From: JBGQOG01 sp052113705
GTDB taxonomy: Bacteria > Pseudomonadota > Alphaproteobacteria > Rhodobacterales > Rhodobacteraceae
Assembly (NCBI RefSeq): GCF_052113705.1
Contig: NZ_JBGQOG010000019.1
Coordinates: 1-64,000, forward strand
Reading direction: 5' to 3'
Length of the DNA: 64,000 nt
Shown: positions 44,825 through 52,511 of the stretch, piece after piece
Position numbering within the stretch: position 1 is the stretch's first letter
Layout: every line of letters begins with the position of its first letter
Program-made: the position numbers and the translations under genes
Notes under the pieces: model-generated
What the model was told of the DNA's origin: nothing
Database searches by the model: none
The model's input: the letters and a program-made list of their open reading frames with translations, nothing else

Positions 44825-45404
44825 TTTTGCATCATTGATGCCCTTGGTCCGCGAGAGTTTCCGCGCGCCGAAGGTGACCTTTGCGCAGATCCTGGCGCTG
44901 GCGCCCAGCCTGGAAGCGCGGGTTCTGGCGGCGGCGGCGGTCACCGTTCTGTCGGCGCTGATCGGGCATCTGGCCAATATCCTGTTTCCGGTTCCCATGG
45001 AGTCAGCCTTCACCTGGGCGACGACATCACCGCTCAGGCTCTTGCTGATTCAAGGGCTTATGATCTGCTACACGGTGGCTGCCGTCACCGTCGTCGGCCG
45101 CATGTTTCGCGGGACGGGCAAGGCAGCCGACGCGCTGTTGCTGGTCGTTTGGATCGAGTTCATCCTGCTGATCCTGCAAGCCGTCCAGCTGGTGATGATG
45201 GTGCTGTTTCCGTTGGTGGCGACGCTGGCCGGCATCGCCTCGGTGGGGCTGTTCTTTTGGTTGCTGACGCAGGTGGTGGCGGTGCTGCACGGGTTCAAAA
45301 AGCTGCCGCTGATTTTTCTGGGCATTCTGGGCACGATTTTCATCAGTGCGCTGGCGCTGAGTTTCCTTCTGTCCTTGCTGGGTTTCCCGGCGCTGGAGAT
45401 GTGA
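44814..45404 (+). CDS. YIP1-like membrane protein (second) in the suf operon
   Basis: The 196-residue product has an N-terminal soluble segment and about four to five helices (VLAAAAVTVLSALIGHLANI, ILLILQAVQLVMMVLFPLVA, LPLIFLGILGTIFISALAL). It resembles Yip1 domain proteins. It overlaps the preceding YIP1 gene by 11 bases and ends one base before the sufS start. Function unknown. Confidence 0.65.
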   Translation: MELSFASLMPLVRESFRAPKVTFAQILALAPSLEARVLAAAAVTVLSALIGHLANILFPVPMESAFTWATTSPLRLLLIQGLMICYTVAAVTVVGRMFRGTGKAADALLLVVWIEFILLILQAVQLVMMVLFPLVATLAGIASVGLFFWLLTQVVAVLHGFKKLPLIFLGILGTIFISALALSFLLSLLGFPALEM

Positions 45405-45405
45405 C

Positions 45406-46626
45406 ATGTATGACATTGATGCGATCCGCGCCGACTTTCCGATCCTGTCGCGCGAGGTGAACGGCAAGCCGCTGGTCTATCTCGACAATGGCGCCTCGGC
45501 GCAAAAACCGCGGGTGGTGATCGACGCGATGACCCGCGCGTATGAGCATGAATATGCGAATGTTCACCGTGGCTTGCACTATCTTTCGAACCTTGCGACG
45601 GAGAAGTATGAGAGCACCCGTGCGGTCATCGCGCGCTTTCTGAACGCGCCGGATGAGGAAGAGATTGTCTTTACCACCGGTGCGACCGAGGGGATCAATC
45701 TGATCTCTTACGCCTGGGCCGCGCCGCGCTTGCAGGCGGGGGACGAGATCATCCTGTCGGTGCTTGAGCATCACGCCAATATCGTGCCCTGGCATTTCCT
45801 GCGCGAGCGTCAGGGCGTCGTGCTGAAATGGATCGAGCCTGAAGATGACGGCAGTCTTGATCCGCAAAAGGTTCTGGCGGCCATTGGCCCGAGGACCAAG
45901 CTGATCGCAATCACCCATATGTCCAACGTGTTGGGCACCAAAGTTGATGTGACCACCATCTGCAAAGCTGCGCGCGCCGCAGGGGTCGCGGTGCTGATTG
46001 ACGGCAGCCAGGCCGCCGTGCATGGTCCGGTGGACGTGGCCGCCATTGGCTGCGATTTCTATGCCATCACCGGGCATAAACTCTATGGTCCCTCGGGGTC
46101 GGGCGCGATCTACATCCGGCGCGAGCGGATGCAGGAGATGCGCCCCTTCCTCGGCGGCGGCGACATGATCCGCGAAGTCAGCCGCGATGTCGTGACCTAT
46201 GCCGAGCCGCCGCTGCGGTTTGAGGCGGGAACGCCGGGCATCGTGCAGCAGATCGGTCTGGGTGTGGCGCTCGACTATCTGATGTCGATTGGCATGGATA
46301 AGATTGCCGCGCATGAGGCAATGCTGCGTGACTATGCGCAGGCCCGTTTCGCGGGGTTGAACTGGTTGAACGTTCACGGTCAAGCCGCTGGAAAAGGCGC
46401 GATTTTCTCCCTCGCGATTGCGGGACAGGCGCATGCGCATGACATCTCGACCGTGCTGGACAAGCGGGGCATTGCGGTGCGGGCGGGCACGCATTGCGCG
46501 ATGCCGCTGATGCAGCATCTGGGCATCAGTGCGTCGGCCCGCGCCTCGTTTGGCATGTACAACACCACGGGTGAAGTGGACGCTTTGGTCTCGGCGCTGG
46601 AACTCTGCCACGAGCTCTTTGGGTAA
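45406..46626 (+). CDS. sufS: Cysteine desulfurase SufS
   Basis: The 406-residue group II cysteine desulfurase has the PLP lysine Lys225 (ITGHKLYGPSG) and the active-site cysteine Cys364 in RAGTHCAMPLM, the same number as in E. coli SufS. YLDNGASAQKP near the N-terminus and VYTVHRGLHYLS-like NVHRGLHYLS are typical. It supplies persulfide sulfur to SufBCD, usually through SufE or SufU, neither of which is in the window. Last gene of the operon; the tRNA and prophage follow. Confidence 0.96.
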   Translation: MYDIDAIRADFPILSREVNGKPLVYLDNGASAQKPRVVIDAMTRAYEHEYANVHRGLHYLSNLATEKYESTRAVIARFLNAPDEEEIVFTTGATEGINLISYAWAAPRLQAGDEIILSVLEHHANIVPWHFLRERQGVVLKWIEPEDDGSLDPQKVLAAIGPRTKLIAITHMSNVLGTKVDVTTICKAARAAGVAVLIDGSQAAVHGPVDVAAIGCDFYAITGHKLYGPSGSGAIYIRRERMQEMRPFLGGGDMIREVSRDVVTYAEPPLRFEAGTPGIVQQIGLGVALDYLMSIGMDKIAAHEAMLRDYAQARFAGLNWLNVHGQAAGKGAIFSLAIAGQAHAHDISTVLDKRGIAVRAGTHCAMPLMQHLGISASARASFGMYNTTGEVDALVSALELCHELFG

Positions 46627-46714
46627 ATGCATGGCGGGGGGATGAAAATTGCCTCCGCCGGTGCGCGGCCCATTGCAGGGGACTGCGCGAGCGGTTATAG
46701 AACGCTCATCCGGC

Positions 46715-46791
<77 letters not shown>

Positions 46792-46845
46792 CTTTCAGAA
46801 TATTATGATTGCTTTCAACTGCTTGCTCGGCCGGTTTGGAAATTT

Positions 46846-47898
46846 TCAATCACGGTTTACCGTGTTCCCATATCGTTCCGCACTTAGAATTCCTTTCTGA
46901 TCCGCCTGCCGCGTGTAATGCGCGATCTCCGAGAGGCTAGCATGTCCGGTCCATGCGCCGATTTGCAGCGCCGAGGCACCGGCTTCGGCCAAGGCTGCGG
47001 CGCGGGCTTTGCGCAATCCATGGGCCGTGCAATCGGCGGCGAGTCCGGCGGCTTTGGCATTGGCGCTCATCCATTGGCTAAGGCCTTTTACGCTCCGCGG
47101 CTTGCCTGTGCCTGTGGTGATCCAAAATGCTGTCTCAGGCGACAGAGCCGCGAGGAAATGCTCGTGATCCGCGCGCATGCTGCGCGCCCAATTAGGCAGA
47201 ACCCGCACCGGGCAGGTGGCGGGGCCTTTGGTCTTGGCCTGAACATAGGCCAACCATCCCGATCCATCGACACGGGACCATCCGAGCGCCACGGCATCAA
47301 CGCAGCGTGCGCCGGTCCAGTAAATGACCTCGAAGGCGATGCGCTCGGGCGCACCCGTGGGCCAATGGGCGCGATAGGCTGCAATCTCGGTTGCGGTCCA
47401 TTGCCGGTGCGGCGTGACCTCGCCTCGCTGGGCTTTGATCCCGAAGCTTGGGTCGCTGATGATCCAGCCTTCCTCGACAGCGAATTTCAGAATCGAGCGC
47501 CAGGCCTTGATCCGGTTCGATGCCGCGCCGGGCGTCAGCGCCCTGATATCCTTGCGGATATGATCCGGCCGCAGATCCGAGACCATTCCCTTGCCGCGCT
47601 GCTCGCGGATGCGGTCCAGCGTGTTGCGCCACACATTGCGCGTGCTGGGTGCCAGTCGCGCATATTCCGGCGACCGCAGGTAGGCCACGCAGAGTGCGGC
47701 AATGCTGCCCGCCACCTCACGGTTGATCGGCTTTGCGGGCGCGGAACCTGCTGCGGCATAGGCGGCAAGAAAGCGCGGGTCATTCTCCGGCAGATCGGGG
47801 AGGCGGTGCAGCGTGGTGCCAACCCGGCGGTAGATATAGCGCTGGCCATTCTTCTTTGTGATGACCTTGATTCCGGTCAGTCGAATACCGCGTCGCAT
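46846..47898 (-). CDS. int: Tyrosine recombinase (prophage integrase)
   Basis: The 350-residue product has an N-terminal arm-binding part, a SAM-like core-binding domain (about residues 60-150) and the catalytic domain with Arg198 (YWTGARCVDA), His293-x-x-Arg296 (AHGLRKARA), His319 (WTGHASL) and the nucleophile Tyr328 (AHYTRQAD). It integrates and excises the prophage at the tRNA-Arg. It is the last gene of the leftward early operon and overlaps the excisionase candidate by 22 bases. Confidence 0.95.
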   Translation of the reverse strand: MRRGIRLTGIKVITKKNGQRYIYRRVGTTLHRLPDLPENDPRFLAAYAAAGSAPAKPINREVAGSIAALCVAYLRSPEYARLAPSTRNVWRNTLDRIREQRGKGMVSDLRPDHIRKDIRALTPGAASNRIKAWRSILKFAVEEGWIISDPSFGIKAQRGEVTPHRQWTATEIAAYRAHWPTGAPERIAFEVIYWTGARCVDAVALGWSRVDGSGWLAYVQAKTKGPATCPVRVLPNWARSMRADHEHFLAALSPETAFWITTGTGKPRSVKGLSQWMSANAKAAGLAADCTAHGLRKARAAALAEAGASALQIGAWTGHASLSEIAHYTRQADQKGILSAERYGNTVNRD

Positions 47899-48101
47899 GT
47901 GTTTCCTTTGGGAGTTGCGGCCTCGGTCGGAAGATCGGAGGCATAGGTGTCCAGATCGAGGCGATCAAACAGGCGTTTGGCACCCAGCATTTTTCGCGGA
48001 ATTCCAAGCGTCAGCAATTTGGACATGCTGACGCCGAGGTAATGCGCAGCCTCGGGGGCGGGCATCAGGCGGGGCGCAAAATGCGGCTCGTGCTTACCCA
48101 T
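47877..48101 (-). CDS. Helix-turn-helix excisionase candidate
   Basis: The 74-residue product has an AlpA/Xis-like winged-helix start: LMPAPEAAHYLGVSMSKLL (HTH) followed by GAKRLFDRLDLDTYASDLP, the pattern of helix-turn-helix domain-17 proteins that bind near att sites. It lies between the methylase gene and int and overlaps both, as recombination directionality factors often do. The start at 48101 (MGKHEPHFAPRL) is chosen over 48125; neither has a strong site. Confidence 0.7.
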   Translation of the reverse strand: MGKHEPHFAPRLMPAPEAAHYLGVSMSKLLTLGIPRKMLGAKRLFDRLDLDTYASDLPTEAATPKGNTCDAVFD

Positions 48102-48762
48102 GTCGGACCTCCTGTTCTCGGGCACATCCGCCCCATTGGTTAGCGCAGGCTTCGGCGATGCCGGTGAAGCTGCGGGATCTGAATTTCCAGCGGTCTGGCC
48201 CGGGCGGGGCGCGGTGGATGGCGGACCATGCTTTGTGCCGGTCTGGCTCCTGCGCCTTCCTGGGCGGCGACAGGCGGTTTGTGGCGGTCAGCGGGGCAAG
48301 GCCGCGCAGATAGAAGCCGGTCGCCTTGAAGTAGGGCTCGCCGAACCACCACGGCTGGACGATCTGCGGCTTTGGCAGATCGGTGGGCAGCAGGGCGCGG
48401 GCGTGGCGGTGCATCACCGGGTTCTCAATGGCGATGCGCGGGATCGGGGCGCGCCAGCAGTCCGAGAAGAGCGCAGCGCCCGCCTCCAGCTCAGCCTGCA
48501 TATCGGCGGCGGTGCGGCCGGGCGGCGGAACGTGCAGCCACCGCACCCCGGAATTGCAGAGCCGCGTGCAGGGTGGATGCATCACCGCCAGCATGTCCCA
48601 GCCGTCGTGCAGATGGTCCCGCACGTCGCCCCGGATGTGGCGGTTGCTGCCGTCCTCGGCCGCCAGCAGATCGCAGGACCAGACGTCATGCCCGCGCGCG
48701 GCAAAGGCCCGGCGCATCACGCCCGAGGTCTCGCAGCCGATCAGGATCCGCATCGGGGTCAT
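48094..48762 (-). CDS. Phage-type DNA cytosine methylase-like protein
   Basis: The 222-residue product has a SAM-methylase N-terminus (LIGCETSGVMRRAFAARGHDVWSCDL, quoted as motif I region), a PPC catalytic-type motif (AVMHPPCTRLCN, Cys about residue 65) and an ENP motif (IAIENPVM). These are motifs I, IV and VI of C5-cytosine methylases, but target-recognition and motif VIII-X parts are reduced. Modification of phage DNA against restriction is plausible; a non-methylating relative cannot be excluded. ATG at 48753 is an alternative start. Confidence 0.65.
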   Translation of the reverse strand: MTPMRILIGCETSGVMRRAFAARGHDVWSCDLLAAEDGSNRHIRGDVRDHLHDGWDMLAVMHPPCTRLCNSGVRWLHVPPPGRTAADMQAELEAGAALFSDCWRAPIPRIAIENPVMHRHARALLPTDLPKPQIVQPWWFGEPYFKATGFYLRGLAPLTATNRLSPPRKAQEPDRHKAWSAIHRAPPGPDRWKFRSRSFTGIAEACANQWGGCAREQEVRHG

Positions 48763-49118
48763 GTCATCCCCAATGAGGCTTTGTAGAGATCCATGATCGC
48801 CTCTTCCTCGGCGAGGTCGTTCTTGTCGCGCTTCCGTTCGGCGATGATTTTCTTGATGACTTTGGTGTTGTAACCGCGGCCCTTGGCCTCGGCCATCACC
48901 TCTTTCTGCTGATCGGCGATGTCCTGCTTTTCCGCCGCAAGATGCTCGTATTGCTCGATGAACTGGCGCAGCTCGTCGGCGGTCACGTCGAAAGCGGTCT
49001 GGTTGTGTTTGCGGAAGTCCGGATCGTCCTTCATCGGCGGCTTGCCCTGTTCCTGGCGCAGGCGGTCATGGGCCGCGCCGATTTGGGCCGCCAGAGCGGG
49101 TTTTTCGTCTTTGGGCAT
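48759..49118 (-). CDS. GapR-like (DUF2312) DNA-binding protein
   Basis: The 119-residue product contains a complete DUF2312 domain (about residues 42-117): ELRQFIEQYEHLAAEKQDIA, EAKGRGYNTKVIKKIIAERK and AIMDLYKASLG. In Caulobacter GapR, the chromosomal member, is a tetrameric clamp that binds overtwisted DNA ahead of forks and polymerases. The first 40 residues are an extra charged tail. It overlaps the methylase gene by 4 bp within the phage early operon. Confidence 0.85.
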   Translation of the reverse strand: MPKDEKPALAAQIGAAHDRLRQEQGKPPMKDDPDFRKHNQTAFDVTADELRQFIEQYEHLAAEKQDIADQQKEVMAEAKGRGYNTKVIKKIIAERKRDKNDLAEEEAIMDLYKASLGMT

Positions 49119-49207
49119 CTGAACCTCAGGAAGAAAGGGCCCCGGTGGCCGGGGAGGAGCGTCAACAGCCGCCGGGGCAGGTGGCGCGGTTGATCCGCGC
49201 GGATTGT

Positions 49208-49393
49208 TCAATAGCGGGGCGCGCCAGCTTCGAGCGTGATGCGCAGGGAGACGGCGGTGGCGAGGGCCGCGCGGGCGAAGAGCAACCCGCCGAGGCAGAT
49301 CAGCGCCACCAGAAGGACGGTGGGCCAGAGGCTCGGGCGCTCGGGCGGTGTGCGCAGGTTCAGAAAGCGGGCGCTGCGGTCGGGATCCTGCAT
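49208..49393 (-). CDS. Small phage membrane protein
   Basis: The 61-residue product has one membrane helix (LWPTVLLVALICLGGLLFAR, about residues 22-41) between a charged N-terminus and a short tail. Its ATG overlaps the stop of the HTH-like gene (TGATG). No family is recognised. A single-pass protein in an early phage operon could be an exclusion or holin-type protein, but nothing in the sequence proves that. Confidence 0.55.
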   Translation of the reverse strand: MQDPDRSARFLNLRTPPERPSLWPTVLLVALICLGGLLFARAALATAVSLRITLEAGAPRY

Positions 49394-49626
49394 CAGCGGA
49401 ACTCCAGCGTGAGCGGCAGCGGCTCGCCCGTCTCTTCGTGCAGAGTATCGGGTTTCAGGTGCCAGCGGCGGCTCCGCAGGATTTTGCGAACACGGTGGAG
49501 GGCGATGCCCGTCTCGCGCGCCAGCTCCGGTGCCGTGCCGTACCAGTTCCGGGCATTGGCGGCGCGGTAAAGGGTGAAGGGTTCGATCTGGGCAGTGTTG
49601 TGCGCTTGAACGGATTTTTCTTGCAC
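49393..49626 (-). CDS. Small phage protein with HTH-like segment, GTG start
   Basis: The 77-residue product begins at GTG 49626, preceded by AGAGGAGAG; the ATG at 49680 would place the start upstream of the operator O1. The segment APELARETGIALHRVRKILRSRRW looks like a helix-turn-helix. It is the first gene of the leftward early operon, directly downstream of operators O1 and O2. A small regulator is the best guess. Confidence 0.55.
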   Translation of the reverse strand: MQEKSVQAHNTAQIEPFTLYRAANARNWYGTAPELARETGIALHRVRKILRSRRWHLKPDTLHEETGEPLPLTLEFR

Positions 49627-49657
49627 GTTGTCTCTCCTCTTGTTGGAGAGAGATAAT

Positions 49658-49705
49658 GTACAGAAAAAATGGACTGTCAAATACTAATGTACAAAAAATA
49701 TGTAC
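49658..49705. promoter_or_regulatory. Operators O1 and O2 of the phage immunity region
   Basis: O2 (49689-49705) is a perfect GTACA-N7-TGTAC. O1 (49658-49674) has one mismatch in the right arm (TGGAC). They are 31 bp apart, about three helical turns, and lie directly in front of the leftward early operon in an AT-rich stretch. The same 17-bp motif occurs at 50253 and 50293, so all four are probably bound by one phage regulator. Confidence 0.75.
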
Positions 49706-49901
49706 TTCCTTACGCTGCCTCCCCGGCTCTTCTCTCCTGGTGAAGCGGATTTCGTTTACCCACAGGAATCTGACTGGCAGGTGATTGACCCGCGCAGGCG
49801 TCCTGCCGTAACAGGAACGAATATAGAACAAAAAGATTGTGAGGTGTCGGTGAAGATGCAGTTTTGGCTTGGGAGAATTGCAAGGAAGTTAGGCTTGGAC
49901 C

Positions 49902-50234
49902 TTAACCTTCTCTTTGATCCCATTCATTGTTTGCGGCTTCGAGCGCGGCGAACAGCTTCTCCTGAACGTCACCCGGAAGTTGAGCAAAGTCGCCATTCAT
50001 CATGAAATTGAAGTCTATCCGGTAGGCGCGGTACAGATGCTTCATCACGGTACGGTTGGGATGGGTAAGCCCTGCTTCCGCGTTGTTGAGCACTTGCTTC
50101 GTCGTGCCGATCTCTTTTGCCAAGTTCTGTTGGCTCAGGCCGGTGAAAGCGCGCGCAGCACGCAGCCTGATGGCGCATGCCGCTAGGCCCATATCGTTCT
50201 GGTGGGCAAGCCGCTGTTTCTGTTCGAAATCCAT
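49902..50234 (-). CDS. XRE-family phage repressor (CI-like)
   Basis: The 110-residue product has an XRE helix-turn-helix (IRLRAARAFTGLSQQNLAKE, then IGTTKQVLNNAEAG) and a C-terminal helical tail, without a LexA-like peptidase domain. It reads leftward between two pairs of a shared operator, as expected of the lysogeny repressor. Without a self-cleaving domain, induction must use another route, such as the LexA-box-like array at 51752. Low GC compared with the rest of the prophage. Confidence 0.82.
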   Translation of the reverse strand: MDFEQKQRLAHQNDMGLAACAIRLRAARAFTGLSQQNLAKEIGTTKQVLNNAEAGLTHPNRTVMKHLYRAYRIDFNFMMNGDFAQLPGDVQEKLFAALEAANNEWDQREG

Positions 50235-50252
50235 AGTTCAGTTATAGACCCC

Positions 50253-50309
50253 GTACAGAAATATTGAACTCACTCCGGCATGTACCTTGTCGGTACAGAA
50301 TTTTTGTAC
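50253..50309. promoter_or_regulatory. Operators O3 and O4 of the phage immunity region
   Basis: O4 (50293-50309) is a perfect GTACA-N7-TGTAC. O3 (50253-50269) has one mismatch in the right arm (TGAAC). They are 40 bp apart in the gap between the repressor gene and the rightward early operon, so one regulator could control both the repressor and the cro-like gene. Confidence 0.75.
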
Positions 50310-50344
50310 TACGCCATGTGCATGTCTCGATTTGGGGGATGCAC

Positions 50345-50572
50345 ATGACAGTCCAGACTATTTGCGATGTTCTTGGGCGACGGTCCATCGCGGCCCGGGT
50401 TCGGGTTGGCCTTCCAGCCGTCAGCAATGCTTCGGTTGCGGGGCGGTTTCCGGCGCGATGGTACCTCGCGATCCGTGCGATGTGCGACGAGGCGGGGATT
50501 GCCTGCCCGGATGAACTTTTCAGCTTCATTCCCACCTCCGGCGGCGTCGGTGTCGAGCGAGATGCGGCATGA
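50345..50572 (+). CDS. Cro-like small regulator candidate
   Basis: The 75-residue product starts at ATG 50345 after GGGGG. It has the look of a YdaS/Cro-type HTH: TICDVLGRRSIAARVRVGLPAVSNAS, where the second helix pattern AVSNA fits recognition, followed by FPARWYLAIRAMCDEAG. It is the first rightward gene, divergent from the repressor and preceded by O3 and O4, the position of cro. The family was not identified beyond this. Confidence 0.6.
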   Translation: MTVQTICDVLGRRSIAARVRVGLPAVSNASVAGRFPARWYLAIRAMCDEAGIACPDELFSFIPTSGGVGVERDAA

Positions 50573-50671
50573 GTGGCACCATTCACTGCCAGGGTTTGTC
50601 CCGTTGGCACTTTTCAACTGCCCGGCCGGCTGCCTGCTTTCAAGAAAACCACGTTGCTGAAGGGGCTGCAC

Positions 50672-51103
50672 ATGTCTGACCCGGTGCTTATTCTCAACGC
50701 CCATATGTCGGCGTTGGTCTCACGCCTCGGTTGCTTTGACGCGGTGGCGGAAACGCTGACCGCGCGCTGGGGCGGGGGCTGTTCCAAGGGGACGATCAGC
50801 CGCAAGGTCTCGGGTTCGCTCGATTGGACCGTGCGCGACGTGATCGGCATTGAAGATGCGCTCAGCGAGTTCCCGGTGACCCGGATGCTCGAGCGGCGGC
50901 GGGCCGGGGTCGCGGTGGCGGCGCCGGTCAGCATGATCCTGCAGGCGGGCGCGATCAGCCGCGAGACGGGCGAGGCGGTGGGGGCGATCCTTGCCGCCGA
51001 GCAATCGGCCCGCGCCGAGGACCGCGCGCAGGCCTGCAAGGAGATCACCGAAGCGATTGCGGCGCTGCAAACGGCGCTCTCACGTCTGGAGGCCGCAGCA
51101 TGA
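50672..51103 (+). CDS. Phage early protein, HTH-like N-terminus
   Basis: The 143-residue product starts at ATG 50672 with AGGGG before it. The N-terminal part (FDAVAETLTARWGGGCSKGTISRKVSGS) reads like a helix-turn-helix that also appears in other Rhodobacteraceae prophages, as far as I recall. The C-terminal half is a long helix (AILAAEQSARAEDRAQACKE, then ITEAIAALQTALSRLEAAA), a probable coiled coil. It overlaps the next gene by 4 bp. Function not known. Confidence 0.6.
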   Translation: MSDPVLILNAHMSALVSRLGCFDAVAETLTARWGGGCSKGTISRKVSGSLDWTVRDVIGIEDALSEFPVTRMLERRRAGVAVAAPVSMILQAGAISRETGEAVGAILAAEQSARAEDRAQACKEITEAIAALQTALSRLEAAA

Positions 51104-51753
51104 TCCCCGCGCGCGCCGGACCGCAACTGATCGATACGGGGGATTTGCCGCTCTATCCCATCGATGCCAGCGCCCGGTTGACCGCGCATTATTTCACCAT
51201 GTGGCGGCATGACCAATTCCTGGCGTCTGATCTGCATCTGCTGGCCAGCTATGAGGTGCAAGGCGTAGCGCGGGCGCTGTTCGATTACGCCCAGAAGCAA
51301 ACGCCCATCGGCACCCTGCCGGATGATGATCTGCGGCTGTCCAAGTTGTTGCGGATCGATCTGGCAAGCTGGAAGGATCTGCGCGCCCGCAGCATCGGCC
51401 CGCTGCACCAATGGCAGCGCTGCCGCTGTGGTGACGAGATCCGGCTGATGCATCCGGTGGTGCTCGAGGTCGCGATGGCGGCGATTGAAAAGCGCGATCT
51501 GCGGGAGGCCAGCAATGCCGACAAGGCGGTCTATCAGCGGCAGCGCCGGTTGCGTGAGGCGCTGACCGAATTGGGCTGCAGCCGCGATGTGATCGCCGAT
51601 GAAGTGCTGATCACCCGGATGGATGACTGGCTGCTGGAGACCTGCCGCAGCAACCGGCGCACCCGTGCCGTCTATGAGCGGGCCTTGGCGCATGCGGGCG
51701 CGCAGGGTTGGTTTGGCTCTGGCCGCAAGCGGTTTGAATCATTCAATAATTAG
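51100..51753 (+). CDS. DUF1376-like phage replication-region protein
   Basis: The 217-residue product has a region like DUF1376 (YFTMWRHDQFLASDLHLLAS..., TLPDDDLRLSKLLRIDLASW), which is common in phage replication modules, and a CRCGDEIRLMHP segment with two cysteines. The C-terminal part is helical and basic. It overlaps the preceding gene (ATGA). Role in initiation of phage DNA replication is an inference from position. Confidence 0.55.
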   Translation: MIPARAGPQLIDTGDLPLYPIDASARLTAHYFTMWRHDQFLASDLHLLASYEVQGVARALFDYAQKQTPIGTLPDDDLRLSKLLRIDLASWKDLRARSIGPLHQWQRCRCGDEIRLMHPVVLEVAMAAIEKRDLREASNADKAVYQRQRRLREALTELGCSRDVIADEVLITRMDDWLLETCRSNRRTRAVYERALAHAGAQGWFGSGRKRFESFNN

Positions 51754-51811
51754 TGTTCCCGGAACAGTAATTACTGTTCCGGAACGTTCCAGCACTGTTC
51801 GGGAACAGTTC
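51752..51811 (+). promoter_or_regulatory. Palindrome cluster containing tandem LexA-box-like GTTC repeats
   Basis: Three related palindromes lie here: AGTGTTCCCGGAACAGT (51752-51768), ACTGTTCCGGAACGT (51773-51787) and ACTGTTCGGGAACAGT (51794-51809). Inside them GTTC occurs at 51786, 51797 and 51808, so two overlapping copies of the alphaproteobacterial LexA box GTTC-N7-GTTC are present (51786-51800 and 51797-51811). A phage iteron or replication-protein site is the alternative. It precedes the gene at 51924 by about 110 bases. Confidence 0.65.
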
Positions 51812-51923
51812 CGGCCTAAAGGAAAGGATAGGAAATGAAATCAAAAAACACCTTCCGTGCCGTGTCACTCCGGCGTGCCGTGCCTGTGGATAACCCGGGA
51901 TTTGCTGAGAAAGGGCTGGGGTG

Positions 51924-52511
51924 ATGAGCGAGGCAAAGGCAGAATACCGGGCGCGGGTGAAGGCGCTGCTGGTGGAGCGTTTGAGGCTGGCGGGTTTGCG
52001 CCGTCCGTCCAGGTTCTCGGTGGCGGATCAGGATGCGGTGGCGCTGCGGCTCGGTGAGAGGCTGGGTTATATGACGGCGGAGAACCTAAAGACCTTGGCC
52101 GAGACTCTGATCAACAATTCTGGCGACGGGATCTGGCCGAGCGAGCGGGTGGTGATGATCTTCGCCCACTCCTTGCAGGAACCGCCGCTGACCGAGCATC
52201 GGATCATCGGTTCCTGGCTTGCCTCGGTCGAGGGGCCGAAGGCGGAGGCGGGCGGCTATCTGGTCGAGCTTTACCGCTATCTCGCGCGGGCGGGGCGGCC
52301 GCCGATGCCGGTGGATGCGCGGCAGATCCGCACCGATGCGGCGGCGAATGCGCGGCAGGTGATGCTGATCCGCGACCGGATCGGGCGGGATGCGGCGGGG
52401 GCCGAGGATCGGGCATGGCTGGAGCATTATCTGGCAGATCAACAGGCGGCGCGGGCCATTGTGGCGGCGGGCGCAGAGAAACGGGCAGAAGACAAAGGGC
52501 AGGCGGCATGA
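51924..52511 (+). CDS. Phage hypothetical protein
   Basis: The 195-residue product is rich in helices and arginine (EAKAEYRARVKALLVERLRL, VALRLGERLGYMTAENLKTL). No family is recognised. It follows the GTTC palindrome cluster and starts at ATG 51924, or at the preceding GTG codon. It overlaps the next gene by 4 bp (ATGA), so the two are co-translated. Replication or regulation is possible by position only. Confidence 0.55.
   Translation: MSEAKAEYRARVKALLVERLRLAGLRRPSRFSVADQDAVALRLGERLGYMTAENLKTLAETLINNSGDGIWPSERVVMIFAHSLQEPPLTEHRIIGSWLASVEGPKAEAGGYLVELYRYLARAGRPPMPVDARQIRTDAAANARQVMLIRDRIGRDAAGAEDRAWLEHYLADQQAARAIVAAGAEKRAEDKGQAA

Noticed and set aside
49700..50005. 101-codon plus-strand ORF in the immunity region
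   Set aside because: It overlaps operator O2 and the 3' end of the repressor gene in antisense and has no ribosome-binding site or family resemblance.
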